Positions 1 through 7,205 are shown, counted from the stretch's first letter. The stretch: DNA of 12,870 bases from Eggerthella sp. CAG:209 (GCA_000436075.1 FR884602.1:54896-67765), one strand, 5' to 3'. Notes: a model not told the origin generated them from the letters alone. A program made the numbers and translations.

Positions 1-26
1 AGGGCACGCGCCAAAGCGCGTGCCCT
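1..26 (-). terminator. Hairpin downstream of hom, probable intrinsic terminator
   Basis: Positions 1-10 and 17-26 are perfect inverted repeats (AGGGCACGCG / CGCGTGCCCT) with a 6-base loop, about 50 bases beyond the hom stop codon. For a minus-strand transcript the U tract would fall to the left of base 1, outside the window, so only the stem can be checked. Read on the plus strand it is followed by TTTCA, a poor U tract, and it could serve a gene arriving from the left. Confidence 0.6.
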
Positions 27-75
27 TTCAAATTGCAGGAGAAGCGAATCGCCAAACCAGCCGCATGAACGCATG

Positions 76-1362
76 TTAGTCCTGTACACGGATGACCGAC
101 GGGAATCCGCCCGTAACAACGCCCTCCAAAGCCAGGATGTCGTCGATGGCCTTGCGCACATTGCGCTCTTCAGCCGTATGGGTAACAAACACCAGATCGA
201 CGTCATCGCGTGCAGCGTTGCCGCGCTGGGTAACCGTCTTAACCGAAACATCGTACTTAGCAAAAATATCTGCCGCGGAAGCCAAAACACCACTGCGGTC
301 GGCAACCACAAAACGGATGTAGTACTTCGTATGGAGATCCTCAACGGAAAGGATAGGCAGCTCGTCGGTGCACGTGCATCCGACAATTGGCTTGATGCCC
401 ATCTGCAAATGGCGAGCAACCTCAAGTACATCGCCCATAACGGCGCTAGCAGCAGGACCCGCTCCGGCGCCTTCGCCAAAGAACATGTTTTCGCCCGCAG
501 CGTCGCCTACAGTATAAATTGCGTTGAATACGCCATTAACCGTAGCAAGCTGATGGCTTTCAGGGATCATCGTGGGATGCACGCGAACGTCAATGCCCCC
601 ATCGGAGCGGTATGCGTGGGCAAGAAGCTTCACCGCATAGCCCATTTCATGAGCCATCGCCAAATCTACAGGGGAAATGCGGCGAATGCCCTCGGTGAAC
701 ACCTGGTTCATGGTTACACGGGAATTGAACGCAATGGAAGCCAAGATGGCAATCTTAGCAGCAGCATCAAGGCCGTCGACGTCAGCAGTGGGATCAGCTT
801 CTGCAAAGCCCCTTTCCTGAGCTTCCTTCAGAGCGTCCTCGTAGCTCATGCCGTCTTCGTCCATGCGCGTGAGCATGTAGTTGGTGGTACCGTTCACAAT
901 GCCCATGATGGAATCGATGCGGTTGGCAATAAGGGAGTGCTTCAAGGGAACGATGATGGGAATAGCGCCACCAACGCTGGCCTCAAACGCAATTTCTACG
1001 CCCTTTTCTTCCGCCAAGCTCATAACCTCTTCGCCGCAAGAAGCCATAAGGGCCTTGTTGGCGGTAACCACGCTCTTGCCGTTTTGCAGAGCACCGATTA
1101 CCACCTCCTTGGCGAAGGTAGTACCGCCGATGAGTTCGATAACCAGATCAACCTCAGGATCTTCAATCACTTCATGGAAATCGGTGGTGAAAATGTCACT
1201 CAAACCATATGATTCGGCAACCTCTGGCTGACGAGAACATACGCGGGCCAGCTCAATGTCGATGCCAAAATGACGTTTGAATTCTTCCTTGTGGTTGCGA
1301 AGGATGTCCAAGCATCCGCCACCAACCGTGCCCGTTCCGACCAAGCCAACCTTGACAGCCAT
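76..1362 (-). CDS. hom: Homoserine dehydrogenase with C-terminal ACT domain
   Basis: Reduces aspartate semialdehyde to homoserine with NAD(P)H in the cytoplasm, the branch point toward threonine and methionine. The 428-residue protein has the usual length for the ACT-containing class. Residues 5-16 hold the Rossmann loop (GLVGTGTVGGG). ELIGG at 76-80 and VTANKAL at 99-105 (Lys103) are family signatures. FEASVGGAIPII (127-138) and GIVNGTTNYML (154-164) lead to the catalytic segment ADPTADVDGLDAAAK, with Asp199 and Lys203 matching the catalytic Asp/Lys pair. An ACT domain covers about 347-425 and in this family usually gives threonine feedback inhibition. I chose the ATG at 1362 because GGAAAGG lies 8 bases upstream; an in-frame ATG 11 codons earlier lacks comparable support. 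No thrB or thrC gene is adjacent on the visible side, and lysA lies upstream in the same direction. Confidence 0.96.
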   Translation of the reverse strand: MAVKVGLVGTGTVGGGCLDILRNHKEEFKRHFGIDIELARVCSRQPEVAESYGLSDIFTTDFHEVIEDPEVDLVIELIGGTTFAKEVVIGALQNGKSVVTANKALMASCGEEVMSLAEEKGVEIAFEASVGGAIPIIVPLKHSLIANRIDSIMGIVNGTTNYMLTRMDEDGMSYEDALKEAQERGFAEADPTADVDGLDAAAKIAILASIAFNSRVTMNQVFTEGIRRISPVDLAMAHEMGYAVKLLAHAYRSDGGIDVRVHPTMIPESHQLATVNGVFNAIYTVGDAAGENMFFGEGAGAGPAASAVMGDVLEVARHLQMGIKPIVGCTCTDELPILSVEDLHTKYYIRFVVADRSGVLASAADIFAKYDVSVKTVTQRGNAARDDVDLVFVTHTAEERNVRKAIDDILALEGVVTGGFPSVIRVQD

Positions 1363-1443
1363 GAAGCGCACCTTTCCGTAGAAGTTATATTCCATCTATT
1401 GTAAACGTAAAGACATTACCGTTTGTCACCGATCCGTTAAATG

Positions 1444-1492
1444 GATAAGCGAAGCGGCCTTATCGTATAAAAACGAAACGGGGCCCTGACAA
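1444..1492 (-). promoter_or_regulatory. Candidate hom promoter with a dyad at the start site
   Basis: On the minus strand TTGTCA (1487-1492) and TATACG (1464-1469) are separated by 17 bases, giving a predicted start near 1457 and a leader of about 95 bases before hom. A 6-bp inverted repeat (GATAAG / CTTATC, 1444-1449 with 1459-1464) overlaps the end of the -10 box and the start site, so it could be an operator or a 5' hairpin. The -35 box overlaps the 3' arm of the preceding terminator-like structure. The call rests on consensus matching only. Confidence 0.3.
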
Positions 1493-1558
1493 GCATGAAC
1501 AGGAGTCGACCGCGCTTGCTGTGTCGAATCAACCTTGGCTCATTCCGTCAGAACCCCG
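1469..1558 (-). terminator. Long-loop terminator-like structure after lysA
   Basis: On the minus strand a 12-base arm at 1558-1547 pairs with 1490-1479, including two G-U pairs that exist only on this strand, and is followed by TTTCGTTTTT (1478-1469). The enclosed segment of about 56 bases has further self-complementarity (AGCAAGC with GCTTGT), so it may be a branched fold rather than a simple hairpin. It starts about 44 bases after the lysA stop codon and fits termination of lysA. An attenuator in a lysA-hom readthrough transcript is also possible. Confidence 0.5.
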
Positions 1559-1601
1559 CATAAGATCATCGCGGCCCAACCAAACAGCTGCAAAAGAAGA
1601 A

Positions 1602-2960
1602 CTACAGATCGCAGCTCATCAGGTCGGCGTAGGATTCGCGACGGGTTACCAAGCGAGCCTTGCCATCCTTGACGAACACAATACCGGGCCTGGGCTGACC
1701 GTTATAGCGACTGCTCATGGAATGGCAGTACGCACCCGTGCCGAACATGCATACGATATCGCCCAGATCGGGGTTCTGAATCGAAGCATCGGCGGCAACC
1801 GCATCGCCAGATTCGCAGTGCTTGCCCACCAGCGTTACCACTTTCGTACGTGGCTGGTTGGCCTTGTTAGCGATAACGGACTCGTACTCCGCACCATAAA
1901 GTGCAGTACGAATGTTGTCGGACATGCCGCCGTCGACAGCGACGATATTGCGAATACCCGGCAACGTCTTCAGAATGCCCACGGTATAGAGCGTCACGCC
2001 CGGCGTTGCCGCAATGGAGCGACCCGGCTCGACCGCAATGCGAGGCTCCTTCACGCCATAGTGGGCACATAGCTCTTTCACTGCGGTGCAGGTAAGCTTC
2101 GCGAACGACTCGATTGTGGGAGGCTCCTCCTCTTTTACGTAAGCAATACCCAAGCCACCGCCCAAATCGAGACCTTCGATTTCGTAGTTGTATTCTTCGT
2201 TGATGCGCTTGATGAATTGGATCATGACATCGATGGCTTCACGGAACGAATGCAGGGCAAAAATCTGAGAACCGATGTGGCAATGCAGACCGGCAAGACG
2301 GACGCCCGGAGTTTCCAAAACATCCTTCACACATTTGAAAGCGAAATCCTCACGCATGGTGAAGCCGAACTTGGAATCCTCGCAACCCGTACGGATGAAT
2401 TCGTGCGTATCAGCTTCTACGCCAGGAGTAATGCGCATGTAAATATCCTGCGTAACGCCCAGTTCTTGGGCAATGGCGGAAATGCGGCCCAATTCAATAC
2501 GGGAGTCAACAACAATGCACCCCACACCAGCCTCGATGGCTTCACGCAGTTCTTGAGGGGTTTTGTTGTTGCCATGAACTACTACACGCTTGGCAGGGAA
2601 GCCCGCAGCAAGCGCGCAGGCAAGTTCGCCACCGCCAGAAACATCCAGGCACATGCCATGTTCATTGGCAAGCTGCACGATGGCTTTGTTCTGGAACGCT
2701 TTGGAAGCATAGGCAACTTCGGCACGATCGCCGTAGTACTTCTTGAAAGACTGCACGTATTCGTCCATGCGCGCTTCAAGATCGGCCTGGTCAAACACGT
2801 ACAATGCGGTACCGAATTCCTTAGTAATTTCCACCATATCGCAGCCGCCGATAAAAAGATGATCGTCTTTCACTTCAGCAGTAAGGGGCAAAACCTTGCC
2901 CAATTCCATGGTGGTAAGGCCATCAGCCTTCTTGTTCAGGTCAGATACGGGGAGTGACAT
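1602..2960 (-). CDS. lysA: Diaminopimelate decarboxylase
   Basis: Decarboxylates meso-diaminopimelate to L-lysine, the last step of lysine synthesis, using PLP. It is a 452-residue fold-type III (alanine racemase-like) decarboxylase. Residues 84-92 (YASKAFQNK) carry the PLP lysine Lys87. HCHIGSQ (226-232), LDLGGGLG (264-271) and EPGRSI (311-316) are the barrel phosphate- and substrate-binding motifs. HCESGD (381-386) supplies Cys382, the active-site cysteine donated across the dimer, and GAYCHSMSS follows with Tyr411. The first ~35 residues precede the conserved domain and look like a short lineage-specific extension. The start at 2960 has AAGGAAG 8 bases upstream. The gene diverges from rlmH. 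LysA of this type lacks a known feedback site, so control is probably transcriptional. Confidence 0.97.
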   Translation of the reverse strand: MSLPVSDLNKKADGLTTMELGKVLPLTAEVKDDHLFIGGCDMVEITKEFGTALYVFDQADLEARMDEYVQSFKKYYGDRAEVAYASKAFQNKAIVQLANEHGMCLDVSGGGELACALAAGFPAKRVVVHGNNKTPQELREAIEAGVGCIVVDSRIELGRISAIAQELGVTQDIYMRITPGVEADTHEFIRTGCEDSKFGFTMREDFAFKCVKDVLETPGVRLAGLHCHIGSQIFALHSFREAIDVMIQFIKRINEEYNYEIEGLDLGGGLGIAYVKEEEPPTIESFAKLTCTAVKELCAHYGVKEPRIAVEPGRSIAATPGVTLYTVGILKTLPGIRNIVAVDGGMSDNIRTALYGAEYESVIANKANQPRTKVVTLVGKHCESGDAVAADASIQNPDLGDIVCMFGTGAYCHSMSSRYNGQPRPGIVFVKDGKARLVTRRESYADLMSCDL

Positions 2961-3019
2961 AACGCCTGCTTCCTTAGGTGTTGCGTGGGTATGCGCATAC
3001 GCGCTTCTTGTTCGACCGA

Positions 3020-3025
3020 TATAAT
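3020..3025 (+). promoter_or_regulatory. TATAAT box, candidate rlmH -10
   Basis: A perfect TATAAT on the plus strand lies about 70 bases before the rlmH start codon. No good -35 hexamer is found 16-18 bases upstream (the sequence there is ATACGC) and there is no TG extension, so this promoter is either weak or helped by an activator. Confidence 0.35.
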
Positions 3026-3050
3026 ACCGTGCGAATAACTACTGTACCAA
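3021..3050 (-). promoter_or_regulatory. Candidate lysA promoter
   Basis: On the minus strand TTGGTA (3045-3050) and TATTAT (3021-3026) are 18 bases apart, giving a leader of about 55 bases to the lysA start. The -10 box overlaps the oppositely directed TATAAT assigned to rlmH, so the two promoters would compete for the same site. Consensus evidence only. Confidence 0.35.
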
Positions 3051-3094
3051 TGTTTCTTTTCAAGCTGGTAACGCCAGCACGATTGGAGGCCACC

Positions 3095-3538
3095 ATGCTT
3101 CGTATAACCATATTTGCCGTGGGTAAGCTCAAAGAGCAGTTCTGGAAAGACGCTGTCGCAGAATACCTGAAACGCCTTGGTGGATACGCAAAAATCGAAG
3201 TGCGAGAACTCCCCGACTCCAATGTAGAAAAGGAAGCCTCAGCTTTGCTTTCCGCATTGCCAGAACGCGGGCCCATTATCTTGATGGATATCCGCGGCAA
3301 AGAAACTTCCAGCGAAGGCCTGGCGCAAAAAATTGACAATTATGCGCTCAACAGCGATTCGCATATTTCCTTTATCATCGGCGGAAGCGATGGCGTAACA
3401 AAAGAAGTGAAGCAGCGCGCCACAGAGCGTATCAGCTTTGGGCCCATAACCCTACCCCACAACCTTGCTCGCGTTGTTCTGCTTGAACAGATTTATCGGG
3501 CATTCAAAATTATCCGCCACGAGCCGTACCACAAGTAG
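3095..3538 (+). CDS. rlmH: 23S rRNA (pseudouridine1915-N3)-methyltransferase RlmH
   Basis: Methylates N3 of pseudouridine 1915 in helix 69 of 23S rRNA on assembled 70S ribosomes, using S-adenosylmethionine. The 147-residue protein is one SPOUT domain: MDIRGKE at 64-70, the SAM-knot segment FIIGGSDG at 93-100, and the near-invariant C-terminal block from HN (122) through LLEQIYRAFKIIRHEPYHK. Family members run about 155-160 residues, so this is slightly short but complete at both ends. The open frame extends upstream to a GTG at 2978, but ATG at 3095 is preferred: GGAGG sits 5 bases before it and the protein then begins at the family N terminus (LRITIFAVGK). It is the only plus-strand gene in the window and converges on the binding-protein gene. 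Confidence 0.96.
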   Translation: MLRITIFAVGKLKEQFWKDAVAEYLKRLGGYAKIEVRELPDSNVEKEASALLSALPERGPIILMDIRGKETSSEGLAQKIDNYALNSDSHISFIIGGSDGVTKEVKQRATERISFGPITLPHNLARVVLLEQIYRAFKIIRHEPYHK

Positions 3539-3697
3539 CTTCTAAGGTCTGCCGAATTCAGGTATATGTCTCATGCGCTTTTCACCTGAGGCAAGGGCCA
3601 CGGCTGCTTGACCTCTGCCGCCAGCGCCGAACCGCGCACTCGCCGTCTGGGATAAGAGCCATGTCCAAAAAGGGCGCTCCGCAGTGACGCGAAACCC

Positions 3698-4459
3698 CTA
3701 CCCTACTTGCTTTTGGAGCTCGGCAAGGGTTCCATCTTTGTCCATCTGGTCGAGGGCGTCGTTGATGGCATCTGTTAAGGCCCGATTGTCCTTGTTCACG
3801 GCAACGGCATATTTCTCGCACGTTGCCACAGTTTCCAGGGTAACGCAATTGGAGTAGGTGCTGTTCGTGAAATATGTTGCGGCAGGCTCATCGGTTACCA
3901 CAGCGGCAACTTGCCCCGCCTCAAGAGCAGCAAAGCATTCGGCGGCGGTCTTGTAGGTAACAACATTTTGCGTGACGTTCGCCATGGCATAGTCATAACC
4001 CGTGGCTTCAGCCTCAGCGGCAACTTGCTTGCCTTTCAGCTCGGACACCTTTTCGTACACGCCCCTCTTCGCCACAATCGCTTGATCAACCAGGTAATAC
4101 GGAGATGAAAAATCGACTAACTCCGACCGGCTGGGGTTGATGGAGAGCGCCGAAATGGCAACATCGTAGGTACCGTCGTGCACGCCCTGCACCAGTTCAT
4201 CGAACGGAACTGCCTTGATCTCAAGCTGAAGCCCCAAACGATTCGCCACCTCACGGGCAACACTCACATCGAAACCCGTAGGGGTCTCACCGTCTAGGGA
4301 GTCAAACGGAGGAAAATTAGGCGCCATAGCAACAGTAAGTTTGCCCTCGCTTACCAACTGGTAGCTGGGTTTGCCGCCTTCTTCCGCACAACCTGAAAAG
4401 CACAACGCAGCCAGTACCGCACAAAGCGTTACCAGAACCGCCACAAACCGTTTTGCCAT
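3698..4459 (-). CDS. Polar amino-acid-binding lipoprotein (SBP_bac_3 family)
   Basis: Extracellular solute-binding lipoprotein of the type that feeds amino acids to ABC importers. A lipoprotein signal peptide covers residues 1-23 (MAKRF, hydrophobic core, lipobox CFSGC), with Cys24 as lipidation site. The mature domain starts at KLTVAMAPNFPPF (40-52) and contains GFDVSVA (62-68). By analogy with family structures, Arg111 in INPSRSELVDFSSPYY would hold the ligand carboxylate and Asp190 (VVTDEPA) its amino group, which argues for an amino-acid ligand. The 253-residue length is normal. No permease or ATPase gene is adjacent: the upstream gene, 46 bases away in the same direction, is a PTS EIIC-like membrane protein. 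The start has GGGAGG upstream. The exact ligand cannot be told from sequence. The protein may share a general amino-acid permease or act as a sensor. Confidence 0.88.
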   Translation of the reverse strand: MAKRFVAVLVTLCAVLAALCFSGCAEEGGKPSYQLVSEGKLTVAMAPNFPPFDSLDGETPTGFDVSVAREVANRLGLQLEIKAVPFDELVQGVHDGTYDVAISALSINPSRSELVDFSSPYYLVDQAIVAKRGVYEKVSELKGKQVAAEAEATGYDYAMANVTQNVVTYKTAAECFAALEAGQVAAVVTDEPAATYFTNSTYSNCVTLETVATCEKYAVAVNKDNRALTDAINDALDQMDKDGTLAELQKQVG

Positions 4460-4505
4460 ATCCTTCCCTCCCTTCAGCGAAAAACAACCAAGAAAACCTG
4501 CTGCC

Positions 4506-5591
4506 TTATTCGGCTTTCACCATGTCGTCGGCAGATTCTAACGTAAGGTCGCCTTCTTTGATCCAGCCAATCTTACGCAAAACAAGACCGAACGCGTAGG
4601 TTAATGCCGCAGGAAGCACGAAACAGATAAGCACCAGACCGGCCCAATCCATAGCGGTGATGGCTGTCATTGCACCCGATGCCATATCGGCAACCCAGCC
4701 TGTGTACACACCAATAGGACCAACCAGACCACAGGTGCCCATGCCCGATGAAATGGCGGGACCGTTCATCTTGAGCTGGAAAATGCAGGTGGCGATGGGA
4801 CCAGTGATCACGGAAGCCAACGTAGGAGGAATCCAGATGCGTGGATTACGCACGATATTGCCCATTTGCAGCATCGACGTTCCCAAACCTTGCGAGATCA
4901 ATCCACCCCAGCGATTTTCTTTGAAGCTCATTACCGCGAAACCAACCATCTGAGCGCAGCAGCCGGCAACAGCAGCGCCTCCCGCCAAACCAGTAAGGCT
5001 CAATGCTGCGCAGATAGCCGCCGAGGAGATTGGCAACGTAAGGGCAATGCCCACCAAAGCCGATACCAAAATGCCCATGAAGAATGGCTGGAGCTCCGTA
5101 GCCCACATAATAAGTGAGCCTACCGCAGTAGCACCCGCCCCAATGGAAGGTGCGCACGCCATAGAGAGAAAGCACCCCACCAGGATGGTGACCGAAGGAG
5201 TAACCAGGATGTCGATCTTCGTTTCATTGGCGACCAGCTTGCCGCATTCAGAAGCCACGATGGCAACCACGAGCACCGCCAATGGGCCGCCCGCACCGCC
5301 CAAGCTGTTCGCTGCATAACCAACTGCAACCAGGGAAAACAGCACCAGCGATGGCGCCTTCAGCGCAAACCCGATGGATACAGCCATGGCGGGACCAGCG
5401 GCGCTTTTGGCGAAATCGCCTATCTGCACCAATACGTCGATTCCAGCCTGCTGGCCAATGGTCGAAAGAATGGTACCCATGAGCAGCGAGGCAAACAGGC
5501 CTTGCGCCATGGCGCCCAAAGCGTCAATCAGATAACGCTGAACGGAAATCTCGATATCCTTGCGTTTGCAGAATGCTGCGAACGAACTCAT
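4506..5591 (-). CDS. PTS EIIC-like membrane protein, stand-alone (PTS_EIIC_2 type)
   Basis: A 361-residue polytopic membrane protein with about nine or ten hydrophobic segments between residues 20 and 345, a short charged N terminus and an acidic C-terminal tail. Composition, KIDILVTPSV (125-134) and the glycine-rich NGPAISSGMGTCGLVGP (276-292) resemble the PTS_EIIC_2 group of transporter-like proteins, a recognition from memory. No EIIA or EIIB domain is fused to it or encoded nearby, so sugar phosphotransfer cannot be assumed. Its ATG at 5591 overlaps the stop of a 20-codon ORF (ATGA) and has GAAAGGA 9 bases upstream. Lying between a TrpR-like regulator and an amino-acid-binding lipoprotein, its substrate may be an amino acid or related small molecule, which is inference. 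Confidence 0.72.
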   Translation of the reverse strand: MSSFAAFCKRKDIEISVQRYLIDALGAMAQGLFASLLMGTILSTIGQQAGIDVLVQIGDFAKSAAGPAMAVSIGFALKAPSLVLFSLVAVGYAANSLGGAGGPLAVLVVAIVASECGKLVANETKIDILVTPSVTILVGCFLSMACAPSIGAGATAVGSLIMWATELQPFFMGILVSALVGIALTLPISSAAICAALSLTGLAGGAAVAGCCAQMVGFAVMSFKENRWGGLISQGLGTSMLQMGNIVRNPRIWIPPTLASVITGPIATCIFQLKMNGPAISSGMGTCGLVGPIGVYTGWVADMASGAMTAITAMDWAGLVLICFVLPAALTYAFGLVLRKIGWIKEGDLTLESADDMVKAE

Positions 5592-5650
5592 TGGTTCTTT
5601 GTTCCTTTCAAATAAAGAAGCCGCGCTTTGGCGGCTTCACGAGGCGACAT
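5588..5650 (-). CDS. 20-codon ORF coupled to the EIIC-like gene, possible leader peptide
   Basis: ATG at 5650 follows AAGGAGGG (5659-5666) by 8 bases, one of the strongest ribosome binding sites in the window, and this site begins directly after the yerC stop codon. The ORF encodes MSPREAAKARLLYL and six more residues and ends in TGA that overlaps the EIIC-like start codon (ATGA). A terminator-like hairpin lies wholly inside it. Translation would therefore both melt the hairpin and deliver ribosomes to the next start. No known peptide is recognised. It could be a leader peptide, a coupling device, or a chance ORF behind a purine-rich stretch. Its residues are not a run of one amino acid, so classical amino-acid-starvation attenuation is not obvious. 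Confidence 0.45.
   Translation of the reverse strand: MSPREAAKARLLYLKGTKNQ
5611..5638 (-). terminator. Hairpin with U-rich tail inside the yerC-EIIC junction
   Basis: Arms 5631-5638 and 5617-5624 (GAAGCCGC / GCGGCTTC, 8 bp perfect, 6-base loop) are followed on the minus strand by TTTATTT. It lies only about 20 bases before the EIIC-like start codon, leaving no room for a separate promoter between hairpin and gene. It therefore looks like a partial terminator or attenuator in a shared transcript rather than an operon end. Confidence 0.55.
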
Positions 5651-5666
5651 GGGCGTTGCCCTCCTT

Positions 5667-6011
5667 TTAGTTTTCGCCTTCGGTTGCGGGGTTTTCCGAT
5701 TCAGCGGCTTTCCCGTCTTCGGCCTCTTTGGCATCAAGCACCTCAAATGCCAAACCATATCCGCCTGCACCGTAGTTCAACGCCTTCGATACGCGGGCGA
5801 TGGTTGTCGCAGAGGCACCGGTTGCCCTTTCGATAACAGCGTATGAGCTGCCCTTGCGCAACATACGCGCCACATCCAAACGCTGCGAGGTGTCCTTGAT
5901 CTCTCGAACGGTGAACAAATCTTCCAGCAGGGCAAATACATCATCAGGACGGGTTAAGCCCGCAAAGACCTCAAGCAGATCTTCCACTTCTCTCGTTCTA
6001 AGCTCCGGCAT
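5667..6011 (-). CDS. yerC: YerC/YecD-type TrpR-related regulator
   Basis: A small helical DNA-binding protein of the TrpR superfamily, YerC/YecD branch, whose physiological role is poorly known. The 114-residue product begins LRTREVEDLLEVFAGLT, continues with EIKDTSQRLDVARML (37-51), and has the TrpR-type helix-turn-helix in SSYAVIERATGASATTIARVSKALNYG (about 55-81), ending GGYG as family members do. Residues 94-114 form an acidic tail. The frame is open upstream to 6182, but ATG at 6011 matches the family N terminus and has AAAGGGG 8 bases before it. An ATG at 6074 with AGGGG is a weaker alternative. It is the first gene of the apparent operon with the EIIC-like and binding-protein genes, so it may regulate them. 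Whether it binds tryptophan cannot be said. Confidence 0.88.
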   Translation of the reverse strand: MPELRTREVEDLLEVFAGLTRPDDVFALLEDLFTVREIKDTSQRLDVARMLRKGSSYAVIERATGASATTIARVSKALNYGAGGYGLAFEVLDAKEAEDGKAAESENPATEGEN

Positions 6012-6085
6012 ATCCCATACCCCTTTCACCGTTGATGATTCCCCTAATGCATTGCCCTTACGGACAGCGCACATGTTGTCCCCTG

Positions 6086-6135
6086 AAAAAACAAGCCGCA
6101 CCCCTGTGCCTTGCGGCAAAGGGGGATGCGGCTTG
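6086..6135 (-). terminator. Intrinsic terminator of ilvE
   Basis: On the minus strand the arms 6135-6128 and 6099-6092 pair over 8 bp (CAAGCCGC / GCGGCTTG), continued by an A-U pair, a one-base bulge and five more G-C-rich pairs (6120-6125 with 6101-6105). The stem is followed by TTTTTT at 6091-6086. It starts about 28 bases after the ilvE stop codon and separates ilvE from yerC. Confidence 0.88.
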
Positions 6136-6163
6136 AAGAAAGCGCACTGATAGCGCAATCCGA

Positions 6164-7087
6164 CTAGAAGCGGGTGATCCACTCTTCGTATTCCGGTGCC
6201 TTACCGTAGGCAACCTCGAAATAGCGCTCCTGCAGCTTCTTCGTAATGGGGCCCATGGGACCGATTTCGCGGTCGTCTACACTGCGAACAGGCGTGAGTT
6301 CGGCGGCGGAACCGCACATGAACATCTCGTCGGCGATGTACAGATCGGAGCGCGTAAGGGATTCCTCGATAACGAGAAGGTCCATGTCGGAAGCGATATG
6401 CAGGATGGTGTCACGAGTGATGCCCTCAAGCAGGCCATCGGACAGCGGAGGCGTAGAGAGGATGCCGTTGCGAACGGTGAAGAGGTTTTCGCCCGTGCCT
6501 TCGCAAACATAACCCTGCTCGTTGAGCATAACGGCCTCGGCATAGCCGTGGTTCTTTGCCTCGAGCTTTGCCAGGATAGAGTTCATGTAGGAAGCAGAGG
6601 ACTTAACGGCAGGAGGAATTGCGTTGAAGGAACGCTGACGCCAGGAAGAAACACCCACAGGGATGCCGTTCTTAAGGGCATCTTCGCCCATGTAAGCGCC
6701 CCAAGGCCATACTGCGATGATCACGTCTACCGGAGCGCCCGTCGGGTCTACGCCCATCTGGCCATAGCCATAGTAGGCAAGAGGACGAATGTAGCAAGAC
6801 TTCAATTCGTTCTTCTTGATAAGCTCAACGGTTGCTTCGCACAGCTCGTCTACGCTGTAGGGAAGATCCATCATGGCAATCTTGGAGCTGCGCTGCAGGC
6901 GTTCCATATGGTCACGAAGGCGGAAGATAACCGCTTCATCGGTTTCTTCGTTGTGGTAGCAACGGATGCCCTCGAACACGCCGGAACCGTAATGAAGGGC
7001 ATGGGTCAAAACGTGCGTCGTTGCCTGCTCCCACGGCACCATTTCGCCGTTCTTCCAAATGTATTTAACAGGTTGCACGTCAGCCAT
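6164..7087 (-). CDS. ilvE: Branched-chain amino acid aminotransferase
   Basis: Transfers the amino group between glutamate and the 2-oxo acids of valine, leucine and isoleucine; a cytoplasmic PLP enzyme of fold type IV. The 307 residues match the class I bacterial length (about 300-310). Visible are LHYGSGVFEGIRCY (31-44), the phosphate- and substrate-side segment IRPLAYYGYGQMGV (100-113), PPAVKSSASYMNS (158-170) with the Schiff-base lysine Lys162, and CEGTGENLF with the signature glutamate near residue 200. The start has AAAGGAAG 4 bases upstream. The gene stands alone, with its own terminator and a 406-base upstream region, and no other ilv or leu gene is in the window. Confidence 0.96.
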   Translation of the reverse strand: MADVQPVKYIWKNGEMVPWEQATTHVLTHALHYGSGVFEGIRCYHNEETDEAVIFRLRDHMERLQRSSKIAMMDLPYSVDELCEATVELIKKNELKSCYIRPLAYYGYGQMGVDPTGAPVDVIIAVWPWGAYMGEDALKNGIPVGVSSWRQRSFNAIPPAVKSSASYMNSILAKLEAKNHGYAEAVMLNEQGYVCEGTGENLFTVRNGILSTPPLSDGLLEGITRDTILHIASDMDLLVIEESLTRSDLYIADEMFMCGSAAELTPVRSVDDREIGPMGPITKKLQERYFEVAYGKAPEYEEWITRF

Positions 7088-7167
7088 TGTTCTTCCTTTC
7101 GCGGTTCTTCTTCCCCCAAAGCCCAGGACGCGTAAGCACGCCCCGCTGGGATCTTTTTCGGTTTTCT

Positions 7168-7173
7168 ATTCTA
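7168..7173 (-). promoter_or_regulatory. Weak candidate ilvE -10 box
   Basis: TAGAAT on the minus strand would start transcription near 7161, about 75 bases before ilvE, with the 7122-7150 hairpin inside the leader. No acceptable -35 hexamer is present at 16-18 bases, so support is thin. Confidence 0.22.
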
Positions 7174-7205
7174 CTCCAACTAAGTAGAGTGATGTAGTTC
7201 AGCAC

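Noticed and set aside
73..1212. 379-codon plus-strand frame opposite hom, and similar frames opposite lysA (2217-2957) and ilvE (6398-7135)
   Set aside because: Each mirrors a well-supported gene and reads as unstructured composition without motifs.
3558..3589. TCAGGT / ACCTGA inverted repeat after rlmH as a terminator
   Set aside because: Only 6 bp with a 20-base loop and no U run.
3582..3848. 88-codon minus-strand frame overlapping the end of the binding-protein gene
   Set aside because: Out of frame with the recognised gene, Arg/Cys-rich composition typical of a shadow, and no ribosome site.
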